From Lactarius indigo (lineage: Eukaryota > Basidiomycota > Agaricomycetes > Russulales > Russulaceae): a stretch of 64,000 bases of DNA. Of the stretch, positions 10,636 through 21,179 are shown piece by piece. A program made the translations under genes and the position numbers. The notes under the pieces were generated by a model that worked only from the letters and a program-made list of their open reading frames with translations, had not been told where the DNA came from and did no database searches. The stretch is taken from the NCBI GenBank assembly GCA_025766275.1, contig JAFKAC010000018.1, positions 372,001 to 436,000 on the forward strand, read 5' to 3'. How positions within the stretch are numbered: position 1 is the stretch's first letter; every line of letters starts with the position of its first letter.

Positions 10636-10641
10636 CCCACC

Positions 10642-11097
10642 GTGGCCGTAACAACAAGAGACCAGTGGACGAACTTCCGTCCATATTCGCTCCCAAGAAG
10701 AGGAGAACGTAACGTCCCCACGCGCTTTCTACAAGCTGCTAATTGGAGGGAAAGACAAGAAGAAACCGGGTACTTCGTGGAGTTTAACGGACCTAGTAGG
10801 TTCCGACCAGTTGAGTTCAACTTCGACCACTTGTGTTGGACGGAGGTTGCGTGGAACCCTATAGATTCCCATTGGGACGTCATACGACCAGCAGGACCTA
10901 GATACCAGTGCGATATCGACGCCCGGGAACTCAATAGCCGAGCAGATTGGGGCCCCATCGACGGGCAAGTACGAGAACACTCTACTGGAGAGGCAATATC
11001 AGAAGAAGAGGAACAAAGCCAAGACGAAAGTGAAGGACGAGAGCCAAATCAAACAGAAACTAGTGGGGGAGCAATACAAGATCTCCTCATCGAATGA
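10642..11097 (+). pseudogene. Gag N-terminal extension, GUG start, broken by TGA
   Basis: An in-frame TAA at 10624 and conserved residues from 10657 confine the start to about 30 nt. The only NUG codon there is GTG at 10642, in context CCACCGTGG. The frame encodes a conserved domain (phrases TGYFVEFNGP, FRPVEFNFDHLCW, WDVIRPAG, QCDIDARELNSRADWG). It ends at TGA 11095-11097, where the outer copy has CGA. The original frame ran on into the Gag core at 11155. About 80 percent of residues match family 2, so the stretch was selected as protein although it has no AUG. Confidence 0.7.
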
Positions 11098-11154
11098 GCT
11101 GAGTCCGCACGCATTACTGAACCAGAGCCAATTCACATCCGATCACCAGCCATC

Positions 11155-12708
11155 ATGGCGACAGTAACAAGAGCAATGGAAGAAGTCGCGATTGAGGAAG
11201 CGCGCGCAATACGAGAAGAGGCACGAGAAATCCTCATGCCCATCAACCCTGAAACCGGTGTACGAATGACTGCAGACGACGCAGCCATCTTCCGAGCAAT
11301 AGGGTCAGATCGAGGAGACCCCCCGTCCGGGCGACAACCCGCACTGGACCTCCCACCGGGAATGGGAGGACCAGGCGGAGATCCACCACCGCCACCAGGG
11401 GGGGGCATCCCGTTTGATCTACGAAGAACCGAACCGCCAAGAATGCCACCCAGGGGACCGCCAGGAGGTGGAGGAGGCGATGGCGGCGGAGGAGGAGGTG
11501 GAGGAAACGCCGGAGGAGGAGGACATCATAACGAAAAACTAACCGGCGAGCCACCTTCCATTTTTGACGGAGACAGACTCAAAGTAGACCAATTCCTAAC
11601 GCAGTGGCACGTCTACTGGGGCATGAATTTGGACGCCCCTATCATGCGCAACGATTACAGAAGATGCCTTCTGTTTCTTTCCTACATTAAAGGCGGAGCG
11701 GTCAGCGAATGGGTCCTATCCTTCCTGAACTGGCTCAACAGGCAAATACAATGGGGAATAAGTCCCTACACCCGTGACCTATGGGACGCCGTAGCCGATG
11801 GGTTCAGCCAGAGGTTCGAAAACACGCTAGAAAGGGAACAAGCCCAAGCCATACTACGAAAAGGGTACAAAATGACGGGAGAAGACGTTGACAAGTACGT
11901 CAATGACTTTGAGCAGCTCGCACGGAAAGCTCACTATCGCCTCAATGAACCCCAAACTATCGACCTCTTTACGTCGGGGCTACCCAAGGAGTTGTTCAAG
12001 AACGCGTTCCAGTTCGATGATCCCGTCACGTTCGATGACTGGAAAAGGGCCGTCCTCAAGCGGCAGAAGAACTATATTCACCTCAAGGTGCGACTCAATG
12101 AGTACAAAAATACGACAACACAGCCAAAGAAGCAGGGCGGCAATGCGGGATGGACACTCCCACAAAATCTGCCACAAACTAACCCGTGGGCAATGGACAC
12201 CTCGGCTGACCGTGCAAAGGTGAGGCTCGCGGGGTCCGAAGATATCGATTTCAACAAATTGCCACACCGTGACTGGCCCACACCACCGTTCCCGCCGAGA
12301 GGAGGACCAGGAACTAGAGGACGAGGAAGAGGAGGATCTCGAAGGGACTTAAGGAATGTCCTTTGCTATAACTGTCACGCTCCCGGCCACCTCTCACGAA
12401 ATTGCCCATATCCGCGTACGCAGCAACAATGGCAGGCTACCCCATCCAGTAGCCGCATGACCGAAACTACGGGATACCCTCAAGGACCCGTCTCACAGTA
12501 CGCGCCATCACAGTACGCGCCGTCGCTGCCAGGGTATATGTCGCCGGCGCCAAGCGTAACGCCCGCACCCCAAATCAACGCGGCGAGCACAAAAACGGCG
12601 GGAGAACAGGCCAAAGAATGGCTCACACAGGTGGCCAACAGCACGGACGAAGTAAAAGATCTCATACTTCAAGATCTATGGGGAAAAGAGGGTTTTCGGG
12701 ACGCCTGA
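11155..12708 (+). CDS. gypsy family 1 Gag core, inner copy
   Basis: 517 codons from ATG 11155 (ATCATGGCG), the first AUG of the ancestral mRNA. A proline/glycine-rich stretch (residues about 60-120, with long glycine runs) precedes the capsid-like part (FDGDRLKVDQFLTQWHVYWG, LEREQAQAILRKGYKMT). A CCHC zinc knuckle (CYNCHAPGHLSRNC) lies near residue 404. Gag forms the particle and packages the RNA. It is in frame with the extension at 10642 except for the TGA. The C-terminus overlaps Pol. Confidence 0.9.
   Translation: MATVTRAMEEVAIEEARAIREEAREILMPINPETGVRMTADDAAIFRAIGSDRGDPPSGRQPALDLPPGMGGPGGDPPPPPGGGIPFDLRRTEPPRMPPRGPPGGGGGDGGGGGGGGNAGGGGHHNEKLTGEPPSIFDGDRLKVDQFLTQWHVYWGMNLDAPIMRNDYRRCLLFLSYIKGGAVSEWVLSFLNWLNRQIQWGISPYTRDLWDAVADGFSQRFENTLEREQAQAILRKGYKMTGEDVDKYVNDFEQLARKAHYRLNEPQTIDLFTSGLPKELFKNAFQFDDPVTFDDWKRAVLKRQKNYIHLKVRLNEYKNTTTQPKKQGGNAGWTLPQNLPQTNPWAMDTSADRAKVRLAGSEDIDFNKLPHRDWPTPPFPPRGGPGTRGRGRGGSRRDLRNVLCYNCHAPGHLSRNCPYPRTQQQWQATPSSSRMTETTGYPQGPVSQYAPSQYAPSLPGYMSPAPSVTPAPQINAASTKTAGEQAKEWLTQVANSTDEVKDLILQDLWGKEGFRDA
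12681..12696 (+). promoter_or_regulatory. -1 frameshift signal, two slippery heptamers
   Basis: In the Gag frame the sequence reads G GGA AAA (12681-12687) and then G GGT TTT (12690-12696), both of the X XXY YYZ form used for -1 ribosomal frameshifting. The Gag stop follows at 12706 and Pol is in the -1 frame. The same pair is kept in family 2 at 43660-43675 and 28889-28874. Confidence 0.65.
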
Positions 12709-15700
12709 ACCCGTCAGTCTGGGTGAGGGCTCTTCAATGTAATTCTGTAATTGTGACAACGCGCTACCGATCTATGAGAATACCAGTGACTGTCCGAACG
12801 AATTACCAAACGACTGAAACAAATGCGCTAGTCGACTCTGGCGCGACCGACAACTTCATCCGACCCAGCTTGGCCAAACGGGCGGGCATCCAGACACAGC
12901 CGCTGAGCACGCCTCGCAAAATATGGAATATAGACAACACGGAAAATAAAGCTGGGTTAATCACTCATTACGTTAACCTAGAAGTGAAAACACGGGGACA
13001 GATAAGACAAATGACCTTCTTGGTCACCGACCTTGGAAGCGAAGACATGGTACTAGGCTATCCATGGCTAAGCGCATTCGAACCAACGATCAGCTGGGCC
13101 ACTGCCACCCTACACCCTGACATGCAGCCAATAATGTTAGCAACCAACGAAGCACTGCTATCAACAACAACCATTCGAGCCCTCATTGTGGCCGAAAAGG
13201 AAGACATTGTGTGGGAACTAGAAGAAGAAACGTTCGCTAGAACCACCACCTCAACAGAGTTGGCCATACAAGCGAAACAACAACAAACGGTAGCGGAGCT
13301 CCCTCAAGAATACGCAATGTTTGCCAGACTTTTCAACGAGCAAGCCTCACACCGCTTCCCCCCGGCAAGGCCGTGGGATCATGCAATAGATTTCAAACCA
13401 TCCGCGCCGGCCGCCATCGACTGCAAAATCTACCCTATGACCCAAAAAGAGGAGGGCGAACTCAAAGAGTTTCTGGAGGAGAAACTAAAGCAGGGATATC
13501 TGCGCCCCTCCATCTCTCCGTACGCATCCTCCTTCTTCTTCATTAAAAAGAAGGACGGAAAACTACGCCCGGTACAGGACTACCGGGTCATTAACTCCCA
13601 CACCATTCGGAATCAATACCCATTGCCGTTAATACAGGACCTCATCCTCGATCTCAGCAACGCCCATATCTACACAAAACTCGACATCCGATGGGGCTAC
13701 AACAATGTACGCATTCGCGACGGCGACCAGGAAAAAGCGGCGTTCAAAACTAAATTTGGCCTCTTCGAACCCACGGTCATGTTCTTTGGGCTCACTAACT
13801 CCCCCGCCACATTCCAGGCCATGATGAACCACATCTACCGCGACACCATAGCGAAGCACGAACGACTGGGCACTACCATACGTGTCTACATGGACAATAT
13901 TGGTATCGCTACTCACTTTGATCGTGATCTAACGGCCCATATAGCCGCCGTCCGCAATGTATTGCGCGTTGCGGAGGAACACGACCTCTACTTCAAACTC
14001 AAGAAGTGCCTGTTCCATCAACCGCGGATGGATTACCTGGGGGTAATCCTTGAGAGGGGGGTGACCCGAATGGACCCTGTAAAAGTTCAAGGAATCAAGG
14101 ACTGGCCGACACCAACAAAAGTTAAAGACGTCCGTTCTTTCCTCGGCTTCTGTAACTTTTACAGACTCTTTATCCGCGGTTTCGCAACTCACGCCAAACC
14201 ACTCACTAAACTAACACGCAAGGACGAAGAATGGCGGTGGACTGAAGAAGAAGAAAAGGCGTTCAACACCCTAAAACAACTCGTAACGGAGGAACCAGTG
14301 CTAGCACACCCCATCCTCCAAGATCCATTCGAACTAGAAGTAGACGCTTCGGGCTACGCGGTGGGAGCCGTATTACTGCAAAAGAAATCTGACGGCAAGC
14401 AACATCCCATAGGTTACTACTCGGCGACGCTTTCTGAAGCCGAAAGAAACTACGACATCTACGACCTAGAGCTGCTCGCGATAGTGAAGGCCCTGCGGAA
14501 CTGGTGACCACTTCTCGCAGGTGCCCCCCACAAAATTAAAATCTATTCGGACCACCTAAACCTACAGTACTGGAAGTCACCACAGAAGATCAGCAGGCGA
14601 GTCGCCAGGGAAGTACTCGAACTTTCTGAATACGACTTCGAGATTCATCACATTAAGGGAAAGAACAACGGGCGGGCAGATGCACTATCAAGACGACCGG
14701 ATTACGACCAAGGCATCGAGGACAACAGCGAAGTAGTGGTCCTGCCCCCCGAAATCTTTGTACGAACCCTTAACACCGCGCGCACCTTTATCGCCAACCC
14801 AAACCTACTACAACCACGCCACCAACAAGACGAAGAGGTGATCAAGGTATGGGTCGACCCCTATCGCCTTAAGAAAATACAAGGAGAATGGTACAAAGAC
14901 GGCAGGTTCGTAATCACAGGGCCAGCGTCGACTCAACGAGTACTAATACACGACCATCACGACTTGCCGATACATGGCCATCCAGGAATCGCGAAAACTC
15001 AACGCATCCTGGAGAGACACTACTGGTGGCCGCGACTCCGAAGAGACGTATATGAATACGTGCAAGGCTGCGCAGAATGCCAAAGGAATAAAGTCAACAC
15101 AAGGCCCATACGAGCCGCGCTTCATCCCATCACACCAATACTAGAAGCCATGCCATTCCACACGGTGGCGGTGGACTTCATCACCAAGCTCCCCGTTTCC
15201 AAGGGGTACGACAGTATACTAACCGTCACGGACCACGACTGCAGCAAGGCCTCAATCTTCATCCCATGCCGGGAAGAAATCACCGCAGAAGAAACGGCGA
15301 CTCTGTACGTCGCCCAGGTGTTCAAACGCTTCGGATTGCCGCGCAAGATAATAAGCGACCGCGACCCACGCTTCACATCCAAGTTTACCAGAGAAGTATG
15401 CCGCATTCTGGGGATTCAACAGAATATATCAACCGCGTATCACCCACGTACTGATGGACAGTCCGAGCGAACTAACCAGTGGCTGGAACAGTACCTACGC
15501 TTCTGGGTAAATGAGCGGCAAGACAACTGGGAAGCTTACCTACCAATCGCCGAATTTGCGCACAACAATTGGCCACATGAACACACTAAAGAGTCGCCGT
15601 TCCAACTTCTGATGGGGTACAACCCCCAAGCGGACTGGACGGATAAACCATCTCCCATTCCCCTTGTGACCGCACGGCTGACACAGCTAAAAGAAGCTAG

Positions 15701-17417
15701 AGACGACGCCCAATGCCTTATAAGGAAGGCGCAAGAGTCATGGGTGCGCAACAAAGATACGCCCAAGTTCAGCATCAATGACCTCGTATGGCTCGAGGGC
15801 AAGCATCTTCGAACCAATCAGCCTACAGCGAAATTAGCGGCGCGACGCCACGGACCCTTTCGGGTGGTACAGGTGATGTCCCCTTATAACTATCGATTGG
15901 AACTTCCCACGCAGTGGAGCATCCATCCAGTGTTTCATATCGATCTTCTCACACCGTACAAACAAACTTCCTTGCACGGGGAAAACTTCACACGACCACC
16001 GCCCGAGCTGATAGATGGGGAAGAGGAATATGAAGTCGAGGCCATTCTAGACACTCGGCATTTCGGCAGAGGAAGACGCCTTCAATATTTGATCAAGTGG
16101 AAGGGGTACCCAGACTCGGAGAACCAGTGGGTCAACAAAGATGACGTCTTTGCGCCGGAAGCACTTCGCCTGTATCAGGAAGCGCAAGCCCACGGCAGAA
16201 GAGATAAAGTGGGAGTCGCTCAGACAGAGGACAGTCATCCCCTCTTCCTTCGCTCAGCCATCACTCTCATGCCCACTTCCCCACTACGACATGTCACACA
16301 GGCGCAACTCCTCGACTCCCTCGCAGAAGACGCCCACGCCCTCTTGGCTGAGGACAGCGACACTGAAGTTCCAAACACTCAGCTCACGCCATGGACACCT
16401 CTTACACCAGCAGAGGGGCCCATCACCGCACAAGAATGGATCAACGTCGTCACCAGATTCCCAGACCCGACGACCACCCCTGACGACGACCGAGCCGTCG
16501 TCCACGTCTTCCGAAACGAGCGCGGCGAACGTGAACCCATCGCCGCTATCCCCCCAAGCGACGACCTCATCGGCGTTCACGGAGTTTTCCCGAGCAACGA
16601 CCAGCGTTCAAGCGCTGATGGAGTATGAGTTGGAGGGCTGGAAGAGGGTAGCGGCAGCATGGCAGAAGGAGCAGCTGGACTCAGCAGCGGCCCGACTGAG
16701 GGAGATGCGCGAGCGACGGCAGCGATGGCGGCAGCTGAGGCTGGCCATGACGACGAAGATTATTACCTGGCGAGACACACCTTCCTTCGAACGAAACACG
16801 ACCCTGATAATCCCCTCATCACGCCCTGGCTCGTCTACTCCGACGGGTCCCCCATGTATCGAGGACGTGTGCGCGTGCCTGGTGCCGCCGATCACCGCCC
16901 GTTCACCGCCGCCGAGGACCCCGCGCATGTCATTGCGCCTGAAGGGTTCCGGGCGAACCGACGACCCCATTACATTCGATACCCCATCACCGGGCCGGAC
17001 GGAGTAGAGAGGGACGCGTCGCACGTCCAGATCATCGGAGGGGCAGACCCCCTCATACTAGGAGTTATACTGGGCTCACCACACGTCTATGGTAAGCCCT
17101 TCTACGCAGAACCTCACGTATCCGCGGCGCTCCGCCCCACGTATCCGCACGAAGATCTCGTCGTCTTCGAGGCGGACAAGATCACCGATCGTGCACTCAA
17201 TCGCATCAACGACGAGTCGCTCACCGCGGAGGTTACGCGCTTCCGCGCGGCCAGCTATGAGCTGGATCGACTTCGGGCAAGGGTGAGTCAGCTCCGTGCC
17301 ATGATCGAATGCGCACAGGATGATCGGCGCGACGCGATCTACCGCTTGGAGCGCGCCACCGCGCTAGAGCGCATTGCCAACGAACAGCGCGATTGGCCGG
17401 CCCGTGACTTTCGGTGA
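12697..17417 (+). pseudogene. gypsy family 1 Pol, inner copy, inactivated
   Basis: Same domain order as the outer Pol. The frame is interrupted by TGA at 14505-14507, inside RNase H (the outer copy has CGA, Arg, in the phrase RNWRPLL), and by TGA at 16626-16628, after the chromodomain (the outer copy has CAA, Gln). The RT active site reads YMDN near 13895 where all other gypsy copies here have YMDD, so the enzyme would be dead even without the stops. Pieces run 12697-14507, 14508-16628 and 16629-17417. The protease motif, integrase D, D, E and chromodomain are otherwise preserved. Confidence 0.93.
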
Positions 17418-17448
17418 GCCAGGGGTCTCACGCTAGAAAGGGAGGTGA

Positions 17449-17956
17449 TGTTACGTTTCGACTCAGACCCTTACTGTACCGGTTGTCACTACGGCGGTAA
17501 GGTATATTAGTGACGGACTTACTTACGACCGCGCGGTGATAAGGTAGCACGATAGGAGATACGGTACTGATTGATGACTGAGAATGGACGCCACTGATAC
17601 TAGTACTAGTAGTACTAGGGTTTGAGATACTTACGCGATACGTTGGACGCTTACTTACGGTGACTCATAGCAGCGCTTGAAAGCCTGCTCGTTTGTATTT
17701 AATCTGTCTTGTGAAGACCAAGATACGCCATCTTGGTCTTCTTGAATCATCACTTGTTTCTCTTTCTCTCTCTCTCTCTCTCTCTATCGCCTCTGTCAGA
17801 TTAAGTGCACCTTCGAGTGTTCACCATCGCCTTTGCTTGGACCTTCGCGTCTTCAAGATATTCGTCACGCCTGAATCTCTGTGTCTTCAGGACATCCGCT
17901 AAGTTGTTACCGCCTCTATAGAGCTCAAGTCGAGCTAACGTCGTGACGGCGTTACA
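17449..17956 (+). repeat. family 1 inner copy, 3' LTR
   Basis: 508 bp, preceded by the purine tract GAAAGGGAGGTGA (17436-17448), the likely plus-strand primer. Five substitutions against the 5' LTR, all CpG to TpG or CpA. Confidence 0.93.
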
Positions 17957-19833
17957 TACTGCAACGGCGCGTATTGTGAGACGGGCCCTTGCGGATACCC
18001 CGTCGTTTCGGTCATGCGGCTGCTGGATGGGGCAGCCTGCCACTGTTGCTGCGCACGTGGATATGGGCAATTTCGTGAGAGGTGGCCAGGAGCGTGACAG
18101 TTATAGCAAAGGACATTCCTTAAGTCCCTTCGAGATCCCCCTCTCCCTCGTCCTCGAGCTCCCGGTCCTCCTCTCGGCGGGAACGGTGGTGTAGGCCAGT
18201 CGCGGTGTGGCAGTTTGTTGAAATCGATGTCTTCGGACCCCGCGAGCCTCACTTTTGCACGGTCAGCCGAGGTGTCCATCGCCCATGGGTTAGTTTGTGG
18301 CAGGTTCTGCGGGAGTGTCCATCCCGCATTGCCGCCCTGTTTCTTTGGTTGCGTCGTCATATTTTTGTATTCATTGAGTCGCGCCTTGAGGTGGATATAG
18401 TTCTTCTGCCGTTTGAGGACGGCCCTTTTCCAGTCATCGAACGTGACGGGGCCGTCGAACTGGAACGCGTTCTTGAACAGTTCCTTGGGTAGACCCGACA
18501 TAAAGAGGTCGATGGTTTGGGGTTCATTGAGGCGGTAGTGAGCCTTCTGTGCGAGCTGTTCAAAGTCATTGACGTACATGTCAATGTCCTCTCCTGTCAT
18601 TTTGTAACCCTTTCGTAGTATAGCTTGGGCTTGCTCCCTTTCTAGCGTGTTTTCGAACCGCTGGCTGAATCCATCGGCCACGGCATTCCATAGGTCACGA
18701 GTGTAGGGACTTATTCCCCGTTGTATCTGCCTATTGAGCCAGTTCAGGAAGGATAGAACCCATTCGCTGACCGCTCCGCCTTTGATGTAGGAAAGAAACA
18801 GAAGGCATCTTCTGTAGTCGTTGCGCATGATAGGGGCGTCCAAATTCATGCCCCAATAGACATGCCACTGCGTTAGGAATTGGTCTACTTTGAGTCTGTC
18901 TCCGTCAAAAATGGAAGGTGGCTCGCCGGTTAGCTTTTCGCTATGATGTCCTCCTCCTTCGGCATCTCCGCCACCTCCTCCACCGCCACCTCCTCCACCG
19001 CCACCTCCTGGCGGTCCCATGGGTGGCATTCTTGGCGGTTTGGTCCTTCGTAGATCAAACGGGACACCCCCTCCTGGTGGCGGTGGTGGGTCTTCGCCCG
19101 GTCCTCCCGTTCCCGGTGGGAGGTCTAGCGCGGGTTGTTGCCCGGACGGGGGGTCTCCTCGATCTGACCCTATTGCTCGGAAGATGGCTGCGTCGTCTGC
19201 AGTCATTCGTACACCAGTTTCAGGGTTAATGGGCATGAGGATTTCTCGTGCTTCTTCTCGTATTGCGCGCGCTTCTTCAATCGCGACTTCTTCCATTGCT
19301 CTCGTTATTGTTGCCATGATGGCTGGTGATCGGATGTGAATTGGCTCTGGTTCGGTAATGTGCGCGGACTCAGCTCGTTCGATGAGGAGATCTTGTATTG
19401 CTCCTCCACTAGTTTCTGTTTGATTCGGTTCTCGTCCTTCACTCTCGTCTTGGCTTTGTTCCTCTTCTTCTTCTGATATCACTTCTCCAGTAGAGTGTTC
19501 TCGTACCTGCCTGTCAATGGGGCCCCAATCTGCTCGGCTGTTGAGTTCTCTGGCGTCGATATCGCACTGATACCTAGGTCCTGCTGGTCGTATGACGTCC
19601 CACTGAGAATCTATGGGATTCCACGTAACCTCCGTCCAACACAAGTGGTCGAAGTTGAACTCAACTGGTCAGAACCTACTAGGTCCGTTGAACTCCACAA
19701 AATATCCGGTTTCTTCTTGTCTTTCCCTCCAACTAGCGGCCTGTAGAAAGCGCGTGGGGACGTTACGTTCTCCTCTTCTTGGGAGCGAATATGGACGGAA
19801 GCTCATCCACTGGTCTCTTGTTGTTATGGCCAC
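17957..19833 (-). pseudogene. gypsy family 1 Gag, N-terminal piece of outer copy
   Basis: Read from GTG at 19833 (context ACCGTGG) on the minus strand, through the N-terminal extension and the core to the break at 17957. TGA at 19671-19669 interrupts the extension where the inner copy has CGA. This copy has also gained an ATG near residue 12 (ACG to ATG), absent from the other copies. The zinc knuckle (CYNCHAPGHLSRNC) is near 18100. Together with 9915-10112 it makes a full Gag. Confidence 0.9.
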
Positions 19834-19852
19834 GGTGGGATCTTGGTCTTAA

Positions 19853-20019
19853 TGTAACGTCGTCACGACGTTAGCTCGACTTGAGCTCTATAGAGGCGAT
19901 AACAACTTAGTGGATGCTCTGAAGACACGAAGGTCCAGACGTGACGAATTATCTTGAAGACACGGAGGTCCAAGCGTAGATGATGGTGAACACTCGAAGG
20001 TGCACTTCTCGTAGGACGC

Positions 20020-20063
<44 letters not shown>

Positions 20064-20361
20064 AAGTGACGATTCAAGAAGACCAAGATGGCATATCTTG
20101 GTCTTCACAAGACAGATTAAATACAAGTCGAGCAGGCTTTCAAGCGCTGCTATGAGTCACAGTAATGTAGCATCCGACGTATCGCGTAAGTAGCTCGAAT
20201 CCTAATACTACTACTACTAGTATTAGTGGCACAGTCCTCAGTCAGCAATCAGCGCGCAATCTCCTATCGTACTCGTAATCGCCTATCGTAAGTCCGCAAC
20301 TAATCTACCTTACCGCCGTAGTTGCAACCGGTACAGTAAGGGTATGAGTCGAAACGTAACA
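19853..20361 (-). repeat. family 1 outer copy, 5' LTR
   Basis: 509 bp. The self-primer site lies just inside it at 19850-19840 (AAGACCAAGAT on the minus strand). The (GA)n tract at about 20023-20060 is longer than in the 3' LTR. The outer flank GATT (20362-20365) matches 4666-4669. Confidence 0.93.
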
Positions 20362-20373
20362 GATTAAACGGAC

Positions 20374-20430
20374 AAATGCGGACCATCTTCTTCCAATTGG
20401 AATGGTTCATATGTGCATCCAATACCTCCT
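20374..20430 (-). pseudogene. KDZ transposase, exon fragment
   Basis: Nineteen codons (VLDAHMNHSNWKKMVRI..) continue the exon that stops at 21180 once the solo LTR is removed. The donor at 20373 (GTCCGT) opens the intron that holds the family 1 gypsy. Splicing to 4623 gives the phrase RIFPSLLKRWKR, in keeping with other KDZ proteins. Confidence 0.8.
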
Positions 20431-21179
20431 TGTCACGCCTCTGCGGGGGTGTGCGTCTTTCTGTAACAGATCCTGCCCGAGGCAAAGGACTCTGAGTCGG
20501 ATCCCCACTGAGTGGAAGGACTCCTAAGGTCGTCTGTAACAGCTCCTATGCTGGGGTAGCTGAGTCGGTGGCAATCCCCCTGTACTAAGGTGGGAAGGTC
20601 CTTCTGTAACAGCCCCTTGTGCGAAGGTGACTGAGTCTGTAGCAATGGACGAGCGCAGAGGCCTAAGTCCAAAGGTCACGTGTCACTGGGCTGACCAGTA
20701 AGACAGAAAGAGGGTAAGAGCGAAGTCAAGGGGAAGCCTGCGCAGAGGCTGAGAGGGGAATGATCCAAAGAGGATGAGGGTCAAGGGTCAGAGGTTCTGG
20801 GTCAAGGGCTTGAGTGCTGAAGGGACTGAGGCACTCAAGGAGTCAATGGAGATACAACGCAGATAGTTGATTAAGCCAAAGCTAAGGAGCTAAGGCGCAC
20901 TACAGGAGTCCTTATATAGTACAGGATTGCACCCGAGCGCATAATGCTACTGGTTGCTATAGATAGAGTAATGTGCTGGCAAGATGATGCTAGTATCGCA
21001 CAAGATGGTATCATGCCAGCAAGGCAACAAGAAGGTGGACAAGAATAGCACAGAAGGTGCTAGAATGATCAGATAAAGGGGAAGCATAGGTTCAAGAAAG
21101 GTAACAGTCAAGAAAGGAGATGGATCAGATAAGGACAAGAAGGAAAAAGGTAATAGGGGGTTCGTGACACTCCTGGCGA
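20431..21179 (-). repeat. solo LTR inside a KDZ exon
   Basis: 749 bp with ends TGTCACGAAC and GGCGTGACA on the minus strand, flanked by the 5-bp duplication CTCCT (20426-20430 and 21180-21184). Removing it with one duplicate restores the KDZ reading frame (HRQE joined to VLDAHM). A TATATAAGGACTCC promoter-like box lies near 20915 on the minus strand. The part 20460-20640 repeats a CTGTAACAG word three times. No internal region remains, as after LTR-LTR recombination. Confidence 0.88.

Larger units (their letters stand above)
10113..17956 (+). mobile_element. Ty3/gypsy chromovirus, family 1, inner nested copy (defective)
   Basis: 7844 bp on the plus strand, inserted in the Gag gene of the outer copy with target duplication TACTG. 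LTRs 10113-10622 and 17449-17956 differ by five CpG transitions and a 2-bp microsatellite change. It is defective: nonsense codons in Gag (11095-11097) and in Pol (14505-14507, 16626-16628), and YMDD changed to YMDN. Confidence 0.96.
4670..20361 (-). mobile_element. Ty3/gypsy chromovirus, family 1, outer copy
   Basis: LTRs at 20361-19853 and 5174-4670 (TGTTACG..GTTACA). The 4-bp target duplication is GATT at 4666-4669 and 20362-20365. The element lies in a KDZ intron (donor 20373, acceptor 4624). Gag and Pol are on the minus strand. Gag is split by the inner copy 10113-17956, flanked by TACTG on both sides. Pol is intact; Gag has one nonsense codon (TGA 19671-19669). The LTRs differ by five CpG transitions and by microsatellite length. 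Confidence 0.95.

Noticed and set aside
10625..10640. tRNA primer site after the gypsy LTRs
   Set aside because: No TGG start and no tRNA 3'-end match; complementarity to the mRNA start explains it better.
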